DNA from: Deferribacter autotrophicus | GTDB lineage: Bacteria > Chrysiogenota > Deferribacteres > Deferribacterales > Deferribacteraceae | Reading direction: 5' to 3' | Assembly (NCBI RefSeq): GCF_008362905.1 | Contig: NZ_VFJB01000001.1 | Span: 248,001 to 312,000, forward strand | DNA: 64,000 nt | Part shown: piece by piece, positions 51,283 to 60,750 of the stretch | Numbering within the stretch: the first letter of the stretch is position 1 | Layout of the letters: each line of letters starts with the position of its first letter | Program-made: the position numbers and the translations under genes | The notes under the pieces: model-generated | What the model saw: the letters and a program-made list of their open reading frames with translations, nothing else | Database searches by the model: none | Told to the model about the DNA's origin: nothing

Positions 51283-52562
51283 TCTATCACCACCTTATTC
51301 TTTCCTGTCTCTTTTGCTTTGTATAATCTTTCATCAGCAATTTTAATTACTTCATCAAGATCATTAGCTTCATCACGACTGGCAACACCAAAACTAACTG
51401 TTACTTTTTCATTTATCTCATCAAACTCCATGTTCTCCACTTTATTTCTTATCTTTTCAGCAACTAAAAATGCCTTTTCCTTATCCGTTTCAGGAAGCAA
51501 TATTACAAACTCTTCTCCGCCAAACCTTGCTAATGTATCAGAATTTCTTATGTTAAGCTTAATTGCATCTGCCAGTTTTTTTAATACAAAATCACCTACA
51601 TTGTGTCCATAAGTATCATTAATGTTTTTAAAATTATCAATATCCAGCATAATTATTGAATAATTACTTTTATATCTGTTTGCTCTCGTTTCTTCTTTTT
51701 TTGCAACCTCCCAAAAAAATCTTCTATTATAACTTTTTGTCAAATCATCAGTTGTTGCTAAAATAGACAACATTTTGTTTTTTGTATCTAGCATATCGAT
51801 GAGATATTTTATACGTAAATGTGATCTAACCCTTAAATAAAATTCCCCTACATCAAAGGGCTTCGTCAAAAAATCTGATGCACCAAGCAAGAATAAATCG
51901 TATTTTACAAACGGTTCATTAGCTATAGTGATTATCATAACTGGTGTATGTTCATAAAGTTTTATTGATTTAAAAAACTTAATAAACTCTTTAGATGTTC
52001 CATCATCCACATAGTAATCAAGTATAACCAAATCAATTTTAGGCATACTTATGTTTATTACCTCTTTCGCTTCCTCCAAAGAGTAATAGCTATAAACTGT
52101 TATACCAGCATACTCCAATAAACCTTTAATATACAAATTTTGAGTTTTACTATCTTCGATTAATAAAACATTATTCCCACTGTAATCAATGGTTTTAACA
52201 AGCCTATCAAGATTTGTAATAAACTCTGCAAGTTTTTTTTGTGTATCTGCCTTTGTAAAAAAAGCAATAGCTCCCACCTCATAAGCCTTCTTCTTTGCTT
52301 CATCCCCTGTTTCTGATGTAATTATAGCAATCTGTATTTTATAATAGCGTGGATCATTTTTTATTTTTTTACAGAATTCATAGCCATCACCATCAGGCAA
52401 ATAAACATCCAAAGTTATCAAATCATAGTCTTTCTCTTGTAATTTTTCCCAAGCTTCAGATATACTAGAAGCTGTATCCACAACATAATTTAACATACCT
52501 AAATTATTTTTTAAAACCGTTGAAAAAAACCCGCTATCCTCCACCACCAAAACTCGTCTCAT
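51279..52562 (-). CDS. PleD-like response regulator (REC-REC-GGDEF)
   Basis: 427 aa, soluble. First receiver with phospho-Asp in LITLDVYLPDGDGYEF, second with LVILDYYVDDGTSKEF, then GGDEF with active GGEEF (RFGGEEFVILLP). It makes c-di-GMP on phosphorylation. It overlaps the Csd6-like gene and the methyltransferase gene by 4 bp each, linking c-di-GMP and cell-wall shape genes in one transcript. Confidence 0.92.
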   Translation of the reverse strand: MRRVLVVEDSGFFSTVLKNNLGMLNYVVDTASSISEAWEKLQEKDYDLITLDVYLPDGDGYEFCKKIKNDPRYYKIQIAIITSETGDEAKKKAYEVGAIAFFTKADTQKKLAEFITNLDRLVKTIDYSGNNVLLIEDSKTQNLYIKGLLEYAGITVYSYYSLEEAKEVINISMPKIDLVILDYYVDDGTSKEFIKFFKSIKLYEHTPVMIITIANEPFVKYDLFLLGASDFLTKPFDVGEFYLRVRSHLRIKYLIDMLDTKNKMLSILATTDDLTKSYNRRFFWEVAKKEETRANRYKSNYSIIMLDIDNFKNINDTYGHNVGDFVLKKLADAIKLNIRNSDTLARFGGEEFVILLPETDKEKAFLVAEKIRNKVENMEFDEINEKVTVSFGVASRDEANDLDEVIKIADERLYKAKETGKNKVVIE

Positions 52563-53890
52563 ATTAAACCTCTGATAAAATATCTATCAATCTTATTTTT
52601 TAATTTTCCGTTAATGTTTTTAAACATTCCAATAGGTAATTTCTTAAAAAAGAGTAGACCCTTTTTATTTTCAATTTCTTTATCAATCACTAAATCATTA
52701 CCTTTTAAAAATATCATTGCAGATTCATAATCTACTTCTAAACCTTGTAATCCTGTTTTACTGCCAAACTCCCAACAACATTGAGTCGAGTATTCAATCT
52801 CTTTGCCAATTAGTTTGCCAAATCTAATACCACTTTTTTCATATCTCAATCCATCGATTAAAAATTTTGAAGAAAGAAATAAATATCCGTTTGATTCATA
52901 TAAACAATAAGAATTATCCATTTGAAAAGTATTATTTATAGAAACATTACTTCTGCTTACCTTAGCACATACCTCGTCACCATATTTTTTCTTAAATCCA
53001 GCCACAAAAAATCCATCGTAACCACTCAAATGTTCATGATGAGGAAAAACTCTAACTACTCTTTCATCTATAAACGCATCTCCTGATAATCCCTTACAAA
53101 AATTATTTTTATTTAAATCTAACAACTCCACATCATATTTATCTAAAACATATTTCACCACATCTTCATTTTCTTCCGGAGAAAAAGTACATGTGGAATA
53201 TATTAAAATACCTCCCTTCTTTAACACCTTAATTGCCGAATCAACTAATTCTTTCTGAAGCTTAGACAATTTTTTAACTAAATCTTCATCCCAAGAATTC
53301 AACACAGTTTTGTCTCTGAATATCTTGTTTTCATTACTACAGGGTGCATCAAGTAAAACAGCATCAAAGACACTCTCACAAAATTTATGTAAATATCTAC
53401 CATCATATGATACTGTTGCTACATTCCACGCTCCATATTTTTCAATATTAAATTGTAAGTTCTTCAATCTTTTTTTTGAAGGTTCATTAGCTATTATTAA
53501 ACCTTTTCTTCCCAAGTATTCACTTAATGCGGTAGTCTTGCCACCAGGAGATGCTGCCATATCAAGGATTATAGGTTCATCAACATCTATATGTTCTAAC
53601 AAAAACTTTACAGGAATTAGAGAAGAAGGATTTTGAATATAAAATCCTCCTGTCTTAAAAGCTATGGTATTAGATAAAACAAATTCATCATCAATAACTT
53701 TTGCTACGTTCTTAAAATTATTATCTAACTGATATTCTACATTTAAATAATCAAGTTCCTCTAAATAATTAATATTTCTTGCACAATTTATCCTGACAAA
53801 TTTTTCTTTCTGTTTTTTTAAAGAATCAATAAATAAATCAAACTCATCACCTAGTAGCTCTTTATATTTTACCAAAAAACTCCTATTCAT
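52559..53890 (-). CDS. RsmB/RsmF-type rRNA (cytosine-5) methyltransferase
   Basis: 443 aa. SAM-binding motif DMAASPGGKTTALSEYL, LLDAPCSNENKIFRD (PC motif) and YSTCTFSPEENEDVV (TC motif) carry the two catalytic cysteines of NOL1/NOP2/Sun enzymes. The C-terminal ~130 residues resemble the RsmF/YebU extension. It methylates 16S rRNA. First gene of a leftward group, 132 bp from the divergent FKBP gene. Confidence 0.88.
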   Translation of the reverse strand: MNRSFLVKYKELLGDEFDLFIDSLKKQKEKFVRINCARNINYLEELDYLNVEYQLDNNFKNVAKVIDDEFVLSNTIAFKTGGFYIQNPSSLIPVKFLLEHIDVDEPIILDMAASPGGKTTALSEYLGRKGLIIANEPSKKRLKNLQFNIEKYGAWNVATVSYDGRYLHKFCESVFDAVLLDAPCSNENKIFRDKTVLNSWDEDLVKKLSKLQKELVDSAIKVLKKGGILIYSTCTFSPEENEDVVKYVLDKYDVELLDLNKNNFCKGLSGDAFIDERVVRVFPHHEHLSGYDGFFVAGFKKKYGDEVCAKVSRSNVSINNTFQMDNSYCLYESNGYLFLSSKFLIDGLRYEKSGIRFGKLIGKEIEYSTQCCWEFGSKTGLQGLEVDYESAMIFLKGNDLVIDKEIENKKGLLFFKKLPIGMFKNINGKLKNKIDRYFIRGLI

Positions 53891-54022
53891 AAAAATTTTT
53901 ATACATTATACTTAATTAATATCAACAAAATTTTAAACTTTATGTAGCATTTTTTAAATTTCTATTTATTTTACTATTTAAATGTGCTAGCATTTGATAA
54001 ATTTTTTTAAAGGAGATTTTTT

Positions 54023-54448
54023 ATGACAGTTAAGAACGATTCAACCGTAACATTTATCTACACTGTTACGTTGGAAGATGGAACAGTTGTAGATGCTGTA
54101 ACACACGAAGAACCATTAACAGCAGAAATGGGGCAAAATCAACTTTTGCCAGTTTTGGAAGAACAGATATTAGGAATGAGCATTGGCGACAAAAAAGATG
54201 TTGTTTTAAGCCCAGATGATACTTTTGGTCCTTACAATGAAAGTCTTATAACAGAAATACCACGTGAAGAAATTCAATTAGATCCTTCAATTAAAGAAAA
54301 TATGTATATCGATTTGGAAGATGAGCAAAATAATCTTTATAGAGGTAAAGTTTTAGAGTTAACGGATGAATATGTAAAAATCGATTTTAATCATCCTTTA
54401 GCAGGCCAAACTCTTACCTATTCTATAGAAATCATCGACATTAAATAA
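54023..54448 (+). CDS. FKBP-type peptidyl-prolyl isomerase (SlyD-like)
   Basis: 141 aa. FKBP core split by an IF domain: VTFIYTVTLEDGTVVDAV, LLPVLEEQILGMSIGDKKDVVLSPDDTFGPYNESLI, then FNHPLAGQTLTYSIEIIDI. This is the SlyD arrangement without the His/Cys-rich metal tail. A cytoplasmic folding helper. AAAGGAG precedes the ATG and a terminator follows the stop. Confidence 0.9.
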   Translation: MTVKNDSTVTFIYTVTLEDGTVVDAVTHEEPLTAEMGQNQLLPVLEEQILGMSIGDKKDVVLSPDDTFGPYNESLITEIPREEIQLDPSIKENMYIDLEDEQNNLYRGKVLELTDEYVKIDFNHPLAGQTLTYSIEIIDIK

Positions 54449-54478
54449 ACACAAGGGGGTAACCCCTGTGTTTTATTT
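54448..54478 (+). terminator. Terminator of the FKBP gene
   Basis: ACACAAGGGG and CCCCTGTGT form a hairpin (one bulged A) with loop GTAA, followed by TTTTATTTT. Confidence 0.8.
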
Positions 54479-54553
54479 TAATAAAAATACTATTTACAAA
54501 ATCAAATTTATTTATATTAAATTCACACACAGTAATAATCTAAGGGGTATGAA

Positions 54554-55516
54554 ATGATATTATTAACAGGTGCTGCTGGATTCATTGGTAGTGTTATTTT
54601 AAAACACTTAAACAATAACGGTATTTCCGATATTTTATGTGTAGATAGACTAGGAGAAAAAATAAAATGGAGAAATTTAGTAGCAAAAAAATTTACAGAT
54701 TTTATAGATAGAGAAGAATTTATCGAGTCTTTGGATAAATTTAACAATATTGATTTTATTATTCATATGGGAGCATGTACCGATACCACAGAATTTAATT
54801 TAGACTATCTTATGGATATAAATTACGAATATAGCAAAAAGCTTTTCCAATTTGCGACCACTAAAAAAATCCCTATAATTTATGCTAGCAGTGCAGCCAC
54901 ATATGGTAATGGCGAATTAGGTTATAACGATGATGAGTCACTAATACCTGAATTAAAACCTTTAAACCCCTATGGATTTTCCAAACAATTATTTGATATT
55001 TGGGTATTAAAACAAAAAGAAAAACCTCCTTTTTGGGCTGGTTTTAAGTTTTTCAATGTGTACGGCCCAAATGAATACCACAAAGGTAGAATGGCAAGCG
55101 TAATATTCCACGCATTTAATCAACTAAAGGAAACAGGGGTCATAAAACTTTTCAAGTCTCATAGAGAAGATTACAAACATGGAGAACAAAAGAGAGATTT
55201 TATATATGTTAAAGATGTTGCAAAAGTAATTTTCTACTTTTTCTCAAACCCCAAAAATAGCGGTATTTATAACTTAGGTACAGGCAATGCAAGAAGCTTT
55301 AATGATTTAGCAAATAATGTAATTAAAAACTATGGTAAAGGAAAAATTCATTACATAGATATGCCAGAAGATATCAGGGATAAATATCAATATTTTACAG
55401 AGGCAAAAATGGAAAAACTTTATAGTTTGGATTATTCAGAAAAGTTCTACTCATTAGAGGAAGGAATACAAGATTACGTTACAAATTTTTTAATGAAAAA
55501 TTATAAAATTTATTAA
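54554..55516 (+). CDS. hldD: ADP-L-glycero-D-manno-heptose-6-epimerase
   Basis: 320 aa. Rossmann NADP motif LLTGAAGFIGS, SDR catalytic YGFSKQ (YxxxK) with ASSAATYGNGE, and GFKFFNVYGPNEYHKGRMASV and FIYVKDVAKV, as in HldD/RfaD. It makes the heptose precursor for lipopolysaccharide inner core, supporting an LPS-type outer membrane. Single gene. AAGGGG lies upstream of the ATG. Confidence 0.93.
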   Translation: MILLTGAAGFIGSVILKHLNNNGISDILCVDRLGEKIKWRNLVAKKFTDFIDREEFIESLDKFNNIDFIIHMGACTDTTEFNLDYLMDINYEYSKKLFQFATTKKIPIIYASSAATYGNGELGYNDDESLIPELKPLNPYGFSKQLFDIWVLKQKEKPPFWAGFKFFNVYGPNEYHKGRMASVIFHAFNQLKETGVIKLFKSHREDYKHGEQKRDFIYVKDVAKVIFYFFSNPKNSGIYNLGTGNARSFNDLANNVIKNYGKGKIHYIDMPEDIRDKYQYFTEAKMEKLYSLDYSEKFYSLEEGIQDYVTNFLMKNYKIY

Positions 55517-55605
55517 AATTTTCTTCGAATAAACTTTTTTTTATCTTGAAAAGACATCAATCTTGTTATTTATCATATAATTGCGATTTTCTATATTTTT
55601 TGTTA

Positions 55606-55634
55606 TTGACATATTTTTTCATTTAATTTATAAG
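55606..55634 (+). promoter_or_regulatory. Promoter of the speD-speE-speB operon
   Basis: TTGACA (55606-55611) and TATAAG (55629-55634) with a 17-bp spacer, 72 bp before the speD start. Confidence 0.75.
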
Positions 55635-55706
55635 TTCGTGCCCTTTATAGAAAAGAAAAAAGTATTAACATAGCATTTTTTTGATGTTTCTTAACAGGAG
55701 GTATTA

Positions 55707-56102
55707 ATGAAAGCACTCGGAAGACATATATTGGTTGAATTCTATGGTTGTGATGCTGATACATTAAACAATACCGAACTTTTAGATAAAGAAATGCAAG
55801 AAGCTGCTAAAAAAAGTGGTGCTACTATCATTAACAGTACCTTTCATACATTTAGCCCATATGGAGTAAGCGGTGTAGTGGTTATTGCTGAATCTCACCT
55901 TACAATACATACATGGCCTGAATATGGTTATGCGGCAGTTGATCTTTTTACATGCGGAGATACTGTTGATCCATGGATCGCATTTGAACACCTAAAAAAT
56001 GTCTTAAAGGCGTCCCACACATCAACTATTGAAATGAAAAGAGGACAGTTAAACGATATTCAAGGTGAACTCAGACATAAACCTGTCAATGCAGAAATTT
56101 AA
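55707..56102 (+). CDS. speD: S-adenosylmethionine decarboxylase proenzyme
   Basis: 131 aa, the short bacterial/archaeal class. The self-cleavage site is Glu62-Ser63 in [21 protein letters not shown]; Ser63 becomes the pyruvoyl group. Conserved Cys is in DLFTCGD. It supplies the aminopropyl donor for spermidine synthase encoded next. AGGAGG precedes the ATG. Confidence 0.95.
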   Translation: MKALGRHILVEFYGCDADTLNNTELLDKEMQEAAKKSGATIINSTFHTFSPYGVSGVVVIAESHLTIHTWPEYGYAAVDLFTCGDTVDPWIAFEHLKNVLKASHTSTIEMKRGQLNDIQGELRHKPVNAEI

Positions 56103-56147
56103 CCTTCAACACTCTTTAGCATTTTAATATAATAACTGGAGGATATT

Positions 56148-56981
56148 ATGGATCTTTGGTTCACAGAAAAATATGAAAACAATACTGCTCTTTCCATAAA
56201 GATAAAAAAAACATTATACAGTGGTAAATCACCCTTTCAAAAAATTGATATTTTAGAGTCAGAAGATCTCGGTAGAATCTTACTGCTTGATGATTTTATA
56301 ATGCTTACAGAAGCCCATGAATTTGCATATCATGAAATGATTGCCCATGTCCCACTTTTCGCACACCCAAATCCTGAAAAAGTTTTAATTATTGGTGGCG
56401 GTGATGGTGGAACTGCAAGAGAAGTTGTAAAACATGATGTAGTAAAAAAATGTGTTATGTGTGAAATCGACGGAATGGTCGTTGAAAAATCAAAAGAGTA
56501 TTTGCCAACAGTAGCATCAGCCTTTGATAACCCAAAACTGGACCTTCTAATTGATGATGGTATCAAATATATAAAAGAAAATAAAGATACTTTTGATGTA
56601 ATAATCATCGATTCCACTGATCCTATTGGTCCAGCAGAAGGGTTGTTTAAACAGGAATTTTATAAGCAAGTTTTTAATTGCTTAAAAGATGACGGCATTA
56701 TGGTAGCTCAAGCAGAAAACCCTTATTATTATACAGATATTCAAAAAGATATGTTCGATAACTTAAAAGCCGTTTTCCCAATAGTAACTATGTATTTGTC
56801 TTTTATTCCGTTTTATCCAAGCGGTATGTGGTCTTTTGCTTTTGCTTCAAAAAAATATAAGTATAATGATAATCCAAGAATCTCAGACATTGAAAATATG
56901 GAAAAAACTCTCAAATATTTTAACAACGACATCTTTTACGGCTGTTTTGCACTACCTAATTTCGCAAAGGTAGTTTTATGA
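56148..56981 (+). CDS. speE: Spermidine synthase
   Basis: 277 aa. LLLDDFIMLTEAHEFAYHEMIAH, VLIIGGGDGGTAREVVKH (substrate loop), IDGMVVEKSKEYLP and the catalytic Asp in IIIDSTDPIGPAEGLF. It transfers aminopropyl from decarboxylated SAM to putrescine. It ends with a 4-bp overlap into speB. Confidence 0.95.
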   Translation: MDLWFTEKYENNTALSIKIKKTLYSGKSPFQKIDILESEDLGRILLLDDFIMLTEAHEFAYHEMIAHVPLFAHPNPEKVLIIGGGDGGTAREVVKHDVVKKCVMCEIDGMVVEKSKEYLPTVASAFDNPKLDLLIDDGIKYIKENKDTFDVIIIDSTDPIGPAEGLFKQEFYKQVFNCLKDDGIMVAQAENPYYYTDIQKDMFDNLKAVFPIVTMYLSFIPFYPSGMWSFAFASKKYKYNDNPRISDIENMEKTLKYFNNDIFYGCFALPNFAKVVL

Positions 56982-57808
56982 ACCCTATTTCAAATTGTTT
57001 TATTGAATGCAACAAAAATTTTGATGATTCTGAAATAGTAATTATAGGAATACCTTATGATGGGACAAGTAGTTATCGTCCTGGTTCAAGATTTGCCCCT
57101 GATGAAATCAGAAAAGCATCTTATGGCTTAGAAACATTTTCACCCATTCAAAATAAAGATCTTCTTGATAAAAATATTTGTGATATAGGTGATTTGGAAC
57201 TATCATTCGGAAATAAACTAGATATTCTAAAAAAAATTGAGATAGAAATTGATAAAATCATTCATCAAAATAAAAAGATTTTATCTATAGGTGGCGAACA
57301 TCTCATAACATATCCAATAATAAAAAGTTATCTAAAAAAATACCCTGACCTTTTCCTCATACATTTCGATGCCCACGCCGATTTAAGAGATGATTATTTA
57401 GGTGAAAATTTATCTCATGCTACTGTTATAAGAAGAATCTCCGAACTAATAGGTCTAAACAGAATCTTCCAATACGGCATAAGAAGCGGCACAAAAGAGG
57501 AGTTTGATATAATCCGTAATAACAACCTACTAAATAGAGACCTTAATAAGGTAAAAAATATTATAGGAGATACCCCTGTTTACATCACTGTAGATTTAGA
57601 TATTTTGGATCCATCTGTTTTTCCCGGCACTGGTACTCCTGAACCAGGAGGAATCAGTTTTAATTCACTTATCAACAAATTACATATTTTATCAGAGCTA
57701 AATATAGTAGGTTGTGATGTTGTTGAATTGGCTCCTGATTACGATCCTTCAAAAGTTTCTACTATTGTTGCAGCAAAAATTATCAGAGAACTTTTAATTT
57801 TTATTTGA
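56978..57808 (+). CDS. speB: Agmatinase (SpeB)
   Basis: 276 aa, ureohydrolase family. Manganese ligands: GGEHLITYP, HFDAHADLRD and DLDILDPSVFPGTGTPEPGG. It splits agmatine into putrescine and urea, giving the substrate of SpeE. An arginine decarboxylase is not in the window. The related alternatives (arginase, formiminoglutamase) fit less well next to speDE. Confidence 0.9.
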   Translation: MNPISNCFIECNKNFDDSEIVIIGIPYDGTSSYRPGSRFAPDEIRKASYGLETFSPIQNKDLLDKNICDIGDLELSFGNKLDILKKIEIEIDKIIHQNKKILSIGGEHLITYPIIKSYLKKYPDLFLIHFDAHADLRDDYLGENLSHATVIRRISELIGLNRIFQYGIRSGTKEEFDIIRNNNLLNRDLNKVKNIIGDTPVYITVDLDILDPSVFPGTGTPEPGGISFNSLINKLHILSELNIVGCDVVELAPDYDPSKVSTIVAAKIIRELLIFI

Positions 57809-57878
57809 AATCTCTTTTTTTATGATATATAAGCTATTGAGCGTAGTCTTTAATAATAAATATATTTAGGAGGTAGGT

Positions 57879-58151
57879 GTGAACAAAAAAGAATTGATTG
57901 AAAGAATTGCTTCAAAAGCTGGTTTGAAAAAAGCTGAAGCAGAAAGAGCACTTGCTGCTTTTGAAGAAACTGTAATCGAAGCACTTAAATCAGGGGACAA
58001 AGTTACACTTGTTGGCTTTGGTACTTTCTCCGTAAGTGAAAGAAAAGAAAGAAAAGGAAGAAACCCTCAAACTGGAGAGGAAATCATAATCCCAGCAACA
58101 AAAACTCCAAAATTTACTGCTGGAAAAATCTTAAAAGAATCAGTAAAGTAA
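57879..58151 (+). CDS. hup: HU-family DNA-binding protein
   Basis: 90 aa. Start GTG at 57879 with AGGAGGT upstream. [52 protein letters not shown] and [16 protein letters not shown] are the HU pattern, including the DNA-intercalating RNPQTG arm. A nucleoid protein. Followed directly by a strong terminator. Confidence 0.95.
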   Translation: MNKKELIERIASKAGLKKAEAERALAAFEETVIEALKSGDKVTLVGFGTFSVSERKERKGRNPQTGEEIIIPATKTPKFTAGKILKESVK

Positions 58152-58152
58152 G

Positions 58153-58176
58153 CGGCTCTATAAAGAGCCGTTTTTT
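58153..58176 (+). terminator. Terminator of the HU gene
   Basis: CGGCTCT and AGAGCCG form a perfect 7-bp stem with loop ATAA and six T residues. It ends only 6 bp before the start codon of the next gene. Confidence 0.9.
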
Positions 58177-58182
58177 CTTCTT

Positions 58183-58737
58183 ATGAACAATAATATACTT
58201 GGCGAAAAACTCAGAAATCTTAGAAAATCTCAAGGATACAGCCTTAATCAACTCGCAAAAGCAATAGGTAAAACAAAAAGTTATATTTCAATGATAGAAA
58301 ATGGTAAAGCTGTACCATCTATGGCTACATTAAAAGCTATCACAAATTTTTTCGGAGTTAACATCTCTGATCTTTTAGAAGAAGATGAAAAAGATATTCA
58401 CTTAAACAAAGAAAGTTTCCAATTTGATAAAGATGCAGAGCTTATTTACTCCAAAAAAGATCTTTACAATTTATATCTGTTAATAAAAAACCCTCTTTTA
58501 AAAATGAAAACATATCTTGTGGAAATACCTCCTGGTGGTGGTTATCACCAAGAGATAAAACATGAAGGAGAAGAGTTCGGCTACGTTTTAGAAGGTGAAA
58601 TTGAGTTAACATTAAACAACCAAACTCATAACATTACTTCCGGTAATTACTTCTATTTTTACTCTCATAAAAAACATAAAGTAAAAAACAAAAAAAACAC
58701 CCCGGCAAAAGTTCTCTGGATTTATCTCCCAAAATAA
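58183..58737 (+). CDS. XRE-cupin transcriptional regulator
   Basis: 184 aa. HTH (NQLAKAIGKTKSYISMIENGKAVPSMATLKAI) followed by a cupin (VEIPPGGGYHQEIKHEGEEFGYVLEGEIELTL) like the polyamine regulator PuuR. With speDEB just upstream, polyamine sensing is possible but unproven. The ATG stands 6 bp after the T tract of the HU terminator with no ribosome-binding site between, so translation is either by read-through or from a leaderless mRNA. No alternative start was found. A hairpin repeat lies 20 bp after the stop. Confidence 0.85.
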   Translation: MNNNILGEKLRNLRKSQGYSLNQLAKAIGKTKSYISMIENGKAVPSMATLKAITNFFGVNISDLLEEDEKDIHLNKESFQFDKDAELIYSKKDLYNLYLLIKNPLLKMKTYLVEIPPGGGYHQEIKHEGEEFGYVLEGEIELTLNNQTHNITSGNYFYFYSHKKHKVKNKKNTPAKVLWIYLPK

Positions 58738-58757
58738 AAAATCATTTTAAACAAAGT

Positions 58758-58792
58758 TAAATAGTTCTCACTGAAAAAGTGAGAACTATTTA
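58758..58792. repeat. Hairpin repeat, variant arms
   Basis: Arms TAAATAGTTCTCACT and AGTGAGAACTATTTA form a perfect 15-bp stem around GAAAA. Relative to the other copies both arms changed together (TCTCAC/GTGAGA; AAATAG/CTATTT). It is placed as a terminator for the XRE-cupin gene. Confidence 0.85.
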
Positions 58793-59173
58793 TTAATAAA
58801 TGATTTATGTTTTTAAATTACTTTTATATCAAACAATTATACAGAAATACTTTACTCCTAAAACCATATAAAAGGTCATTGCACAACAAATAAACAAATA
58901 CTGTGGGAACATGACTATATGTTTAACACATTGGTAATAAAGAGATTGCTTCGCTAACGCTCGCAATGACAAAAATAACAATGTCACCAGCGAGGAGCGG
59001 TAGCGACGAAGCAATCTCTAGTTTATCAATGAGTTATAAAAATATTAAGCTACTATTGTGCAACACCCTTATATAAGTAAGTAACTTAATATTCTTATCC
59101 TCCAGTTTTTTCGAATAATTTACTAAAAACTGGGGAAATTTTTATAGGAATATTGAAATAAATCAATCATTAT
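58793..59173. other. Gene-free stretch built from repeats
   Basis: No supported gene. It contains the 58941-59019 inverted repeat and, from about 59090, element B copy 2 (CTCCAGTTTTT...AAAAACTGGGG), resembling 30895-30985. The short ORFs that cross it lie in palindromic repeats. Confidence 0.55.
58941..59019. repeat. Dispersed inverted repeat (GCAATCTC type)
   Basis: AGAGATTGCTTCG (58941-58953) and CGAAGCAATCTCT (59007-59019) are perfect 13-bp inverted arms, with GCGAGCG/CGAGGAGCGG-like sequence inside. Repeats of this type are widespread in bacterial genomes. No ORF. Confidence 0.75.
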
Positions 59174-59512
59174 TAATTAGTTGCCACTTTTTCAGTGGCA
59201 ACTAATTAATAGTTAATATGTTTTTCTTTATTATACTTATTGTTATCCATCAATTACTAAAATCTATTGTTTTATATAATTTATTGTAAACTCTAAATCT
59301 TTTTGGGGGTTTTAAAGGGGGTTACCCCCTAAATTAGTTTTCGTTAGAAAACTAATTTATGTAAAAAATAATAAATAAATTCTTATCCATTTAATTTTCT
59401 TTATAGGGGGTTATAAAGGGGGCTTGCCCCCTTTAAGTATCATTTTTGCAAATATCACAAATGAATAATTTTTAATTATCAATAAAATACACTTTTTCAG
59501 CAGGAACTAATT
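59174..59512. repeat. Repeat element A, copy 2 (with ~96-bp extra segment, cut by IS copy 2)
   Basis: It begins with the hairpin repeat (59174-59208; same arms as at 20030 but loop TTTTC instead of GAAAA) and ends with CACTTTTTCAGCAGGAACTA at the IS boundary. The interior matches copy 1 closely except for an extra segment with a perfect 12-bp stem AAATTAGTTTTC/GAAAACTAATTT (59331-59358). No gene inside. Confidence 0.75.
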
Positions 59513-59537
59513 AGTCAACTATAAATATTAAAAATTA

Positions 59538-60725
59538 TTAAGATAATTTAGGCATATGAAAAACCTCTTTTTTTGTAAGCATGGCATAAAGTACACGCAC
59601 AAGTTTGTTACACAATGCAATCATAGCTTTTCTATGAGGCATACCTTCCTCCTTCTTTTTCAAATAATACGCTCTAAAATACTCATTAAACTTCATAACA
59701 CCACTTGCCATAAGATAAAGAATACGCCTAAGGGACCGGGATCCTTTTTTACTTATTCTGCCGTTACTATACATACTTCCGGATTGTTTAATAGCAGGAT
59801 CTATCCCGGCATAGGCAGCAAGTTTACCTTTGTTGGCAAATCTGTTTATATCTTTAATTTCTGCAAGAAAATGGGCAGCGGTAATATCATTAATTCCTTT
59901 GATAGAAGTAATAATCTCCATATCATCTTTTTTGGAAGATTTTATTTTATCAATAAATTCCTTCGTAATATTATCAAGTCGGCTATTAAGAAATATGAGC
60001 ATTTCAACATCTTCTTTGATGACAGTAGCCCAGATATCAGAGGAAATACCAATGGAGGATTTAGCAAGGGATATGAGCTTCTGAGGGGTAATATTTGACT
60101 TATGTGCAAACTTCAATTCATCAAGAATCTTTTGAATATCATCTTCATTAGCATTCCTGATGATTTCAGCTGTAGGCATATGTTTAAGGATATGCAAAAT
60201 GGATTGAGTAAATACATTGGCATTTGCCACAAGTTCAGGAAATACTACAGTAAGATGCTGTTTAAGCTGAGTCTTAACTCTTGCAATCTGCTGAGTAATA
60301 TGTTCTCTCATCCTGGCAAGTGCGATAATATCATTGGACTCAGGAAGAGCAAAATAATTGAAATGTTCAATATTCTTAGCTATAAATTTAGCAATGATAA
60401 CAGCATCAATTTTATCGGTTTTGGTTTTTCTGAGAGTAACGGATTGGGCAAATTTTTTGATGAGAGCTGGATTAATAAGACAGACATCTTTCTTTTTGGA
60501 TACAAGGGATGCTAAGAGGTTAATGTGATAGCTGCCAGTAGATTCAAGAGCAATGATAGAGGAGTCATACTTTTTAATCAAGTCATAGAAGCTGTTAAAA
60601 CCATCAATGTCCATTTGAAATTCAGCTTCTTTGAGAAGTTCAAGCTTATTGTTAATAATAGCGCAATTAAACTTATCTTTGGAAACATCAACACCTATAA
60701 AGAAAGCAAATTTGTCATTTTTCAT
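59538..60725 (-). CDS. IS110-family transposase (DEDD recombinase), copy 2
   Basis: 395 aa, identical in sequence to copy 1, intact reading frame. Same DEDD and Transposase_20 domains. The identity shows recent duplication or strong homogenisation. Confidence 0.95.
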   Translation of the reverse strand: MKNDKFAFFIGVDVSKDKFNCAIINNKLELLKEAEFQMDIDGFNSFYDLIKKYDSSIIALESTGSYHINLLASLVSKKKDVCLINPALIKKFAQSVTLRKTKTDKIDAVIIAKFIAKNIEHFNYFALPESNDIIALARMREHITQQIARVKTQLKQHLTVVFPELVANANVFTQSILHILKHMPTAEIIRNANEDDIQKILDELKFAHKSNITPQKLISLAKSSIGISSDIWATVIKEDVEMLIFLNSRLDNITKEFIDKIKSSKKDDMEIITSIKGINDITAAHFLAEIKDINRFANKGKLAAYAGIDPAIKQSGSMYSNGRISKKGSRSLRRILYLMASGVMKFNEYFRAYYLKKKEEGMPHRKAMIALCNKLVRVLYAMLTKKEVFHMPKLS

Positions 60726-60750
60726 GTCAAACCTCACTTAAAATATTTTA

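Noticed and set aside
58829-59014. 61-aa ORF between the XRE-cupin gene and IS copy 2
   Set aside because: It is read through the GCAATCTC-type inverted repeat, which often gives spurious ORFs.
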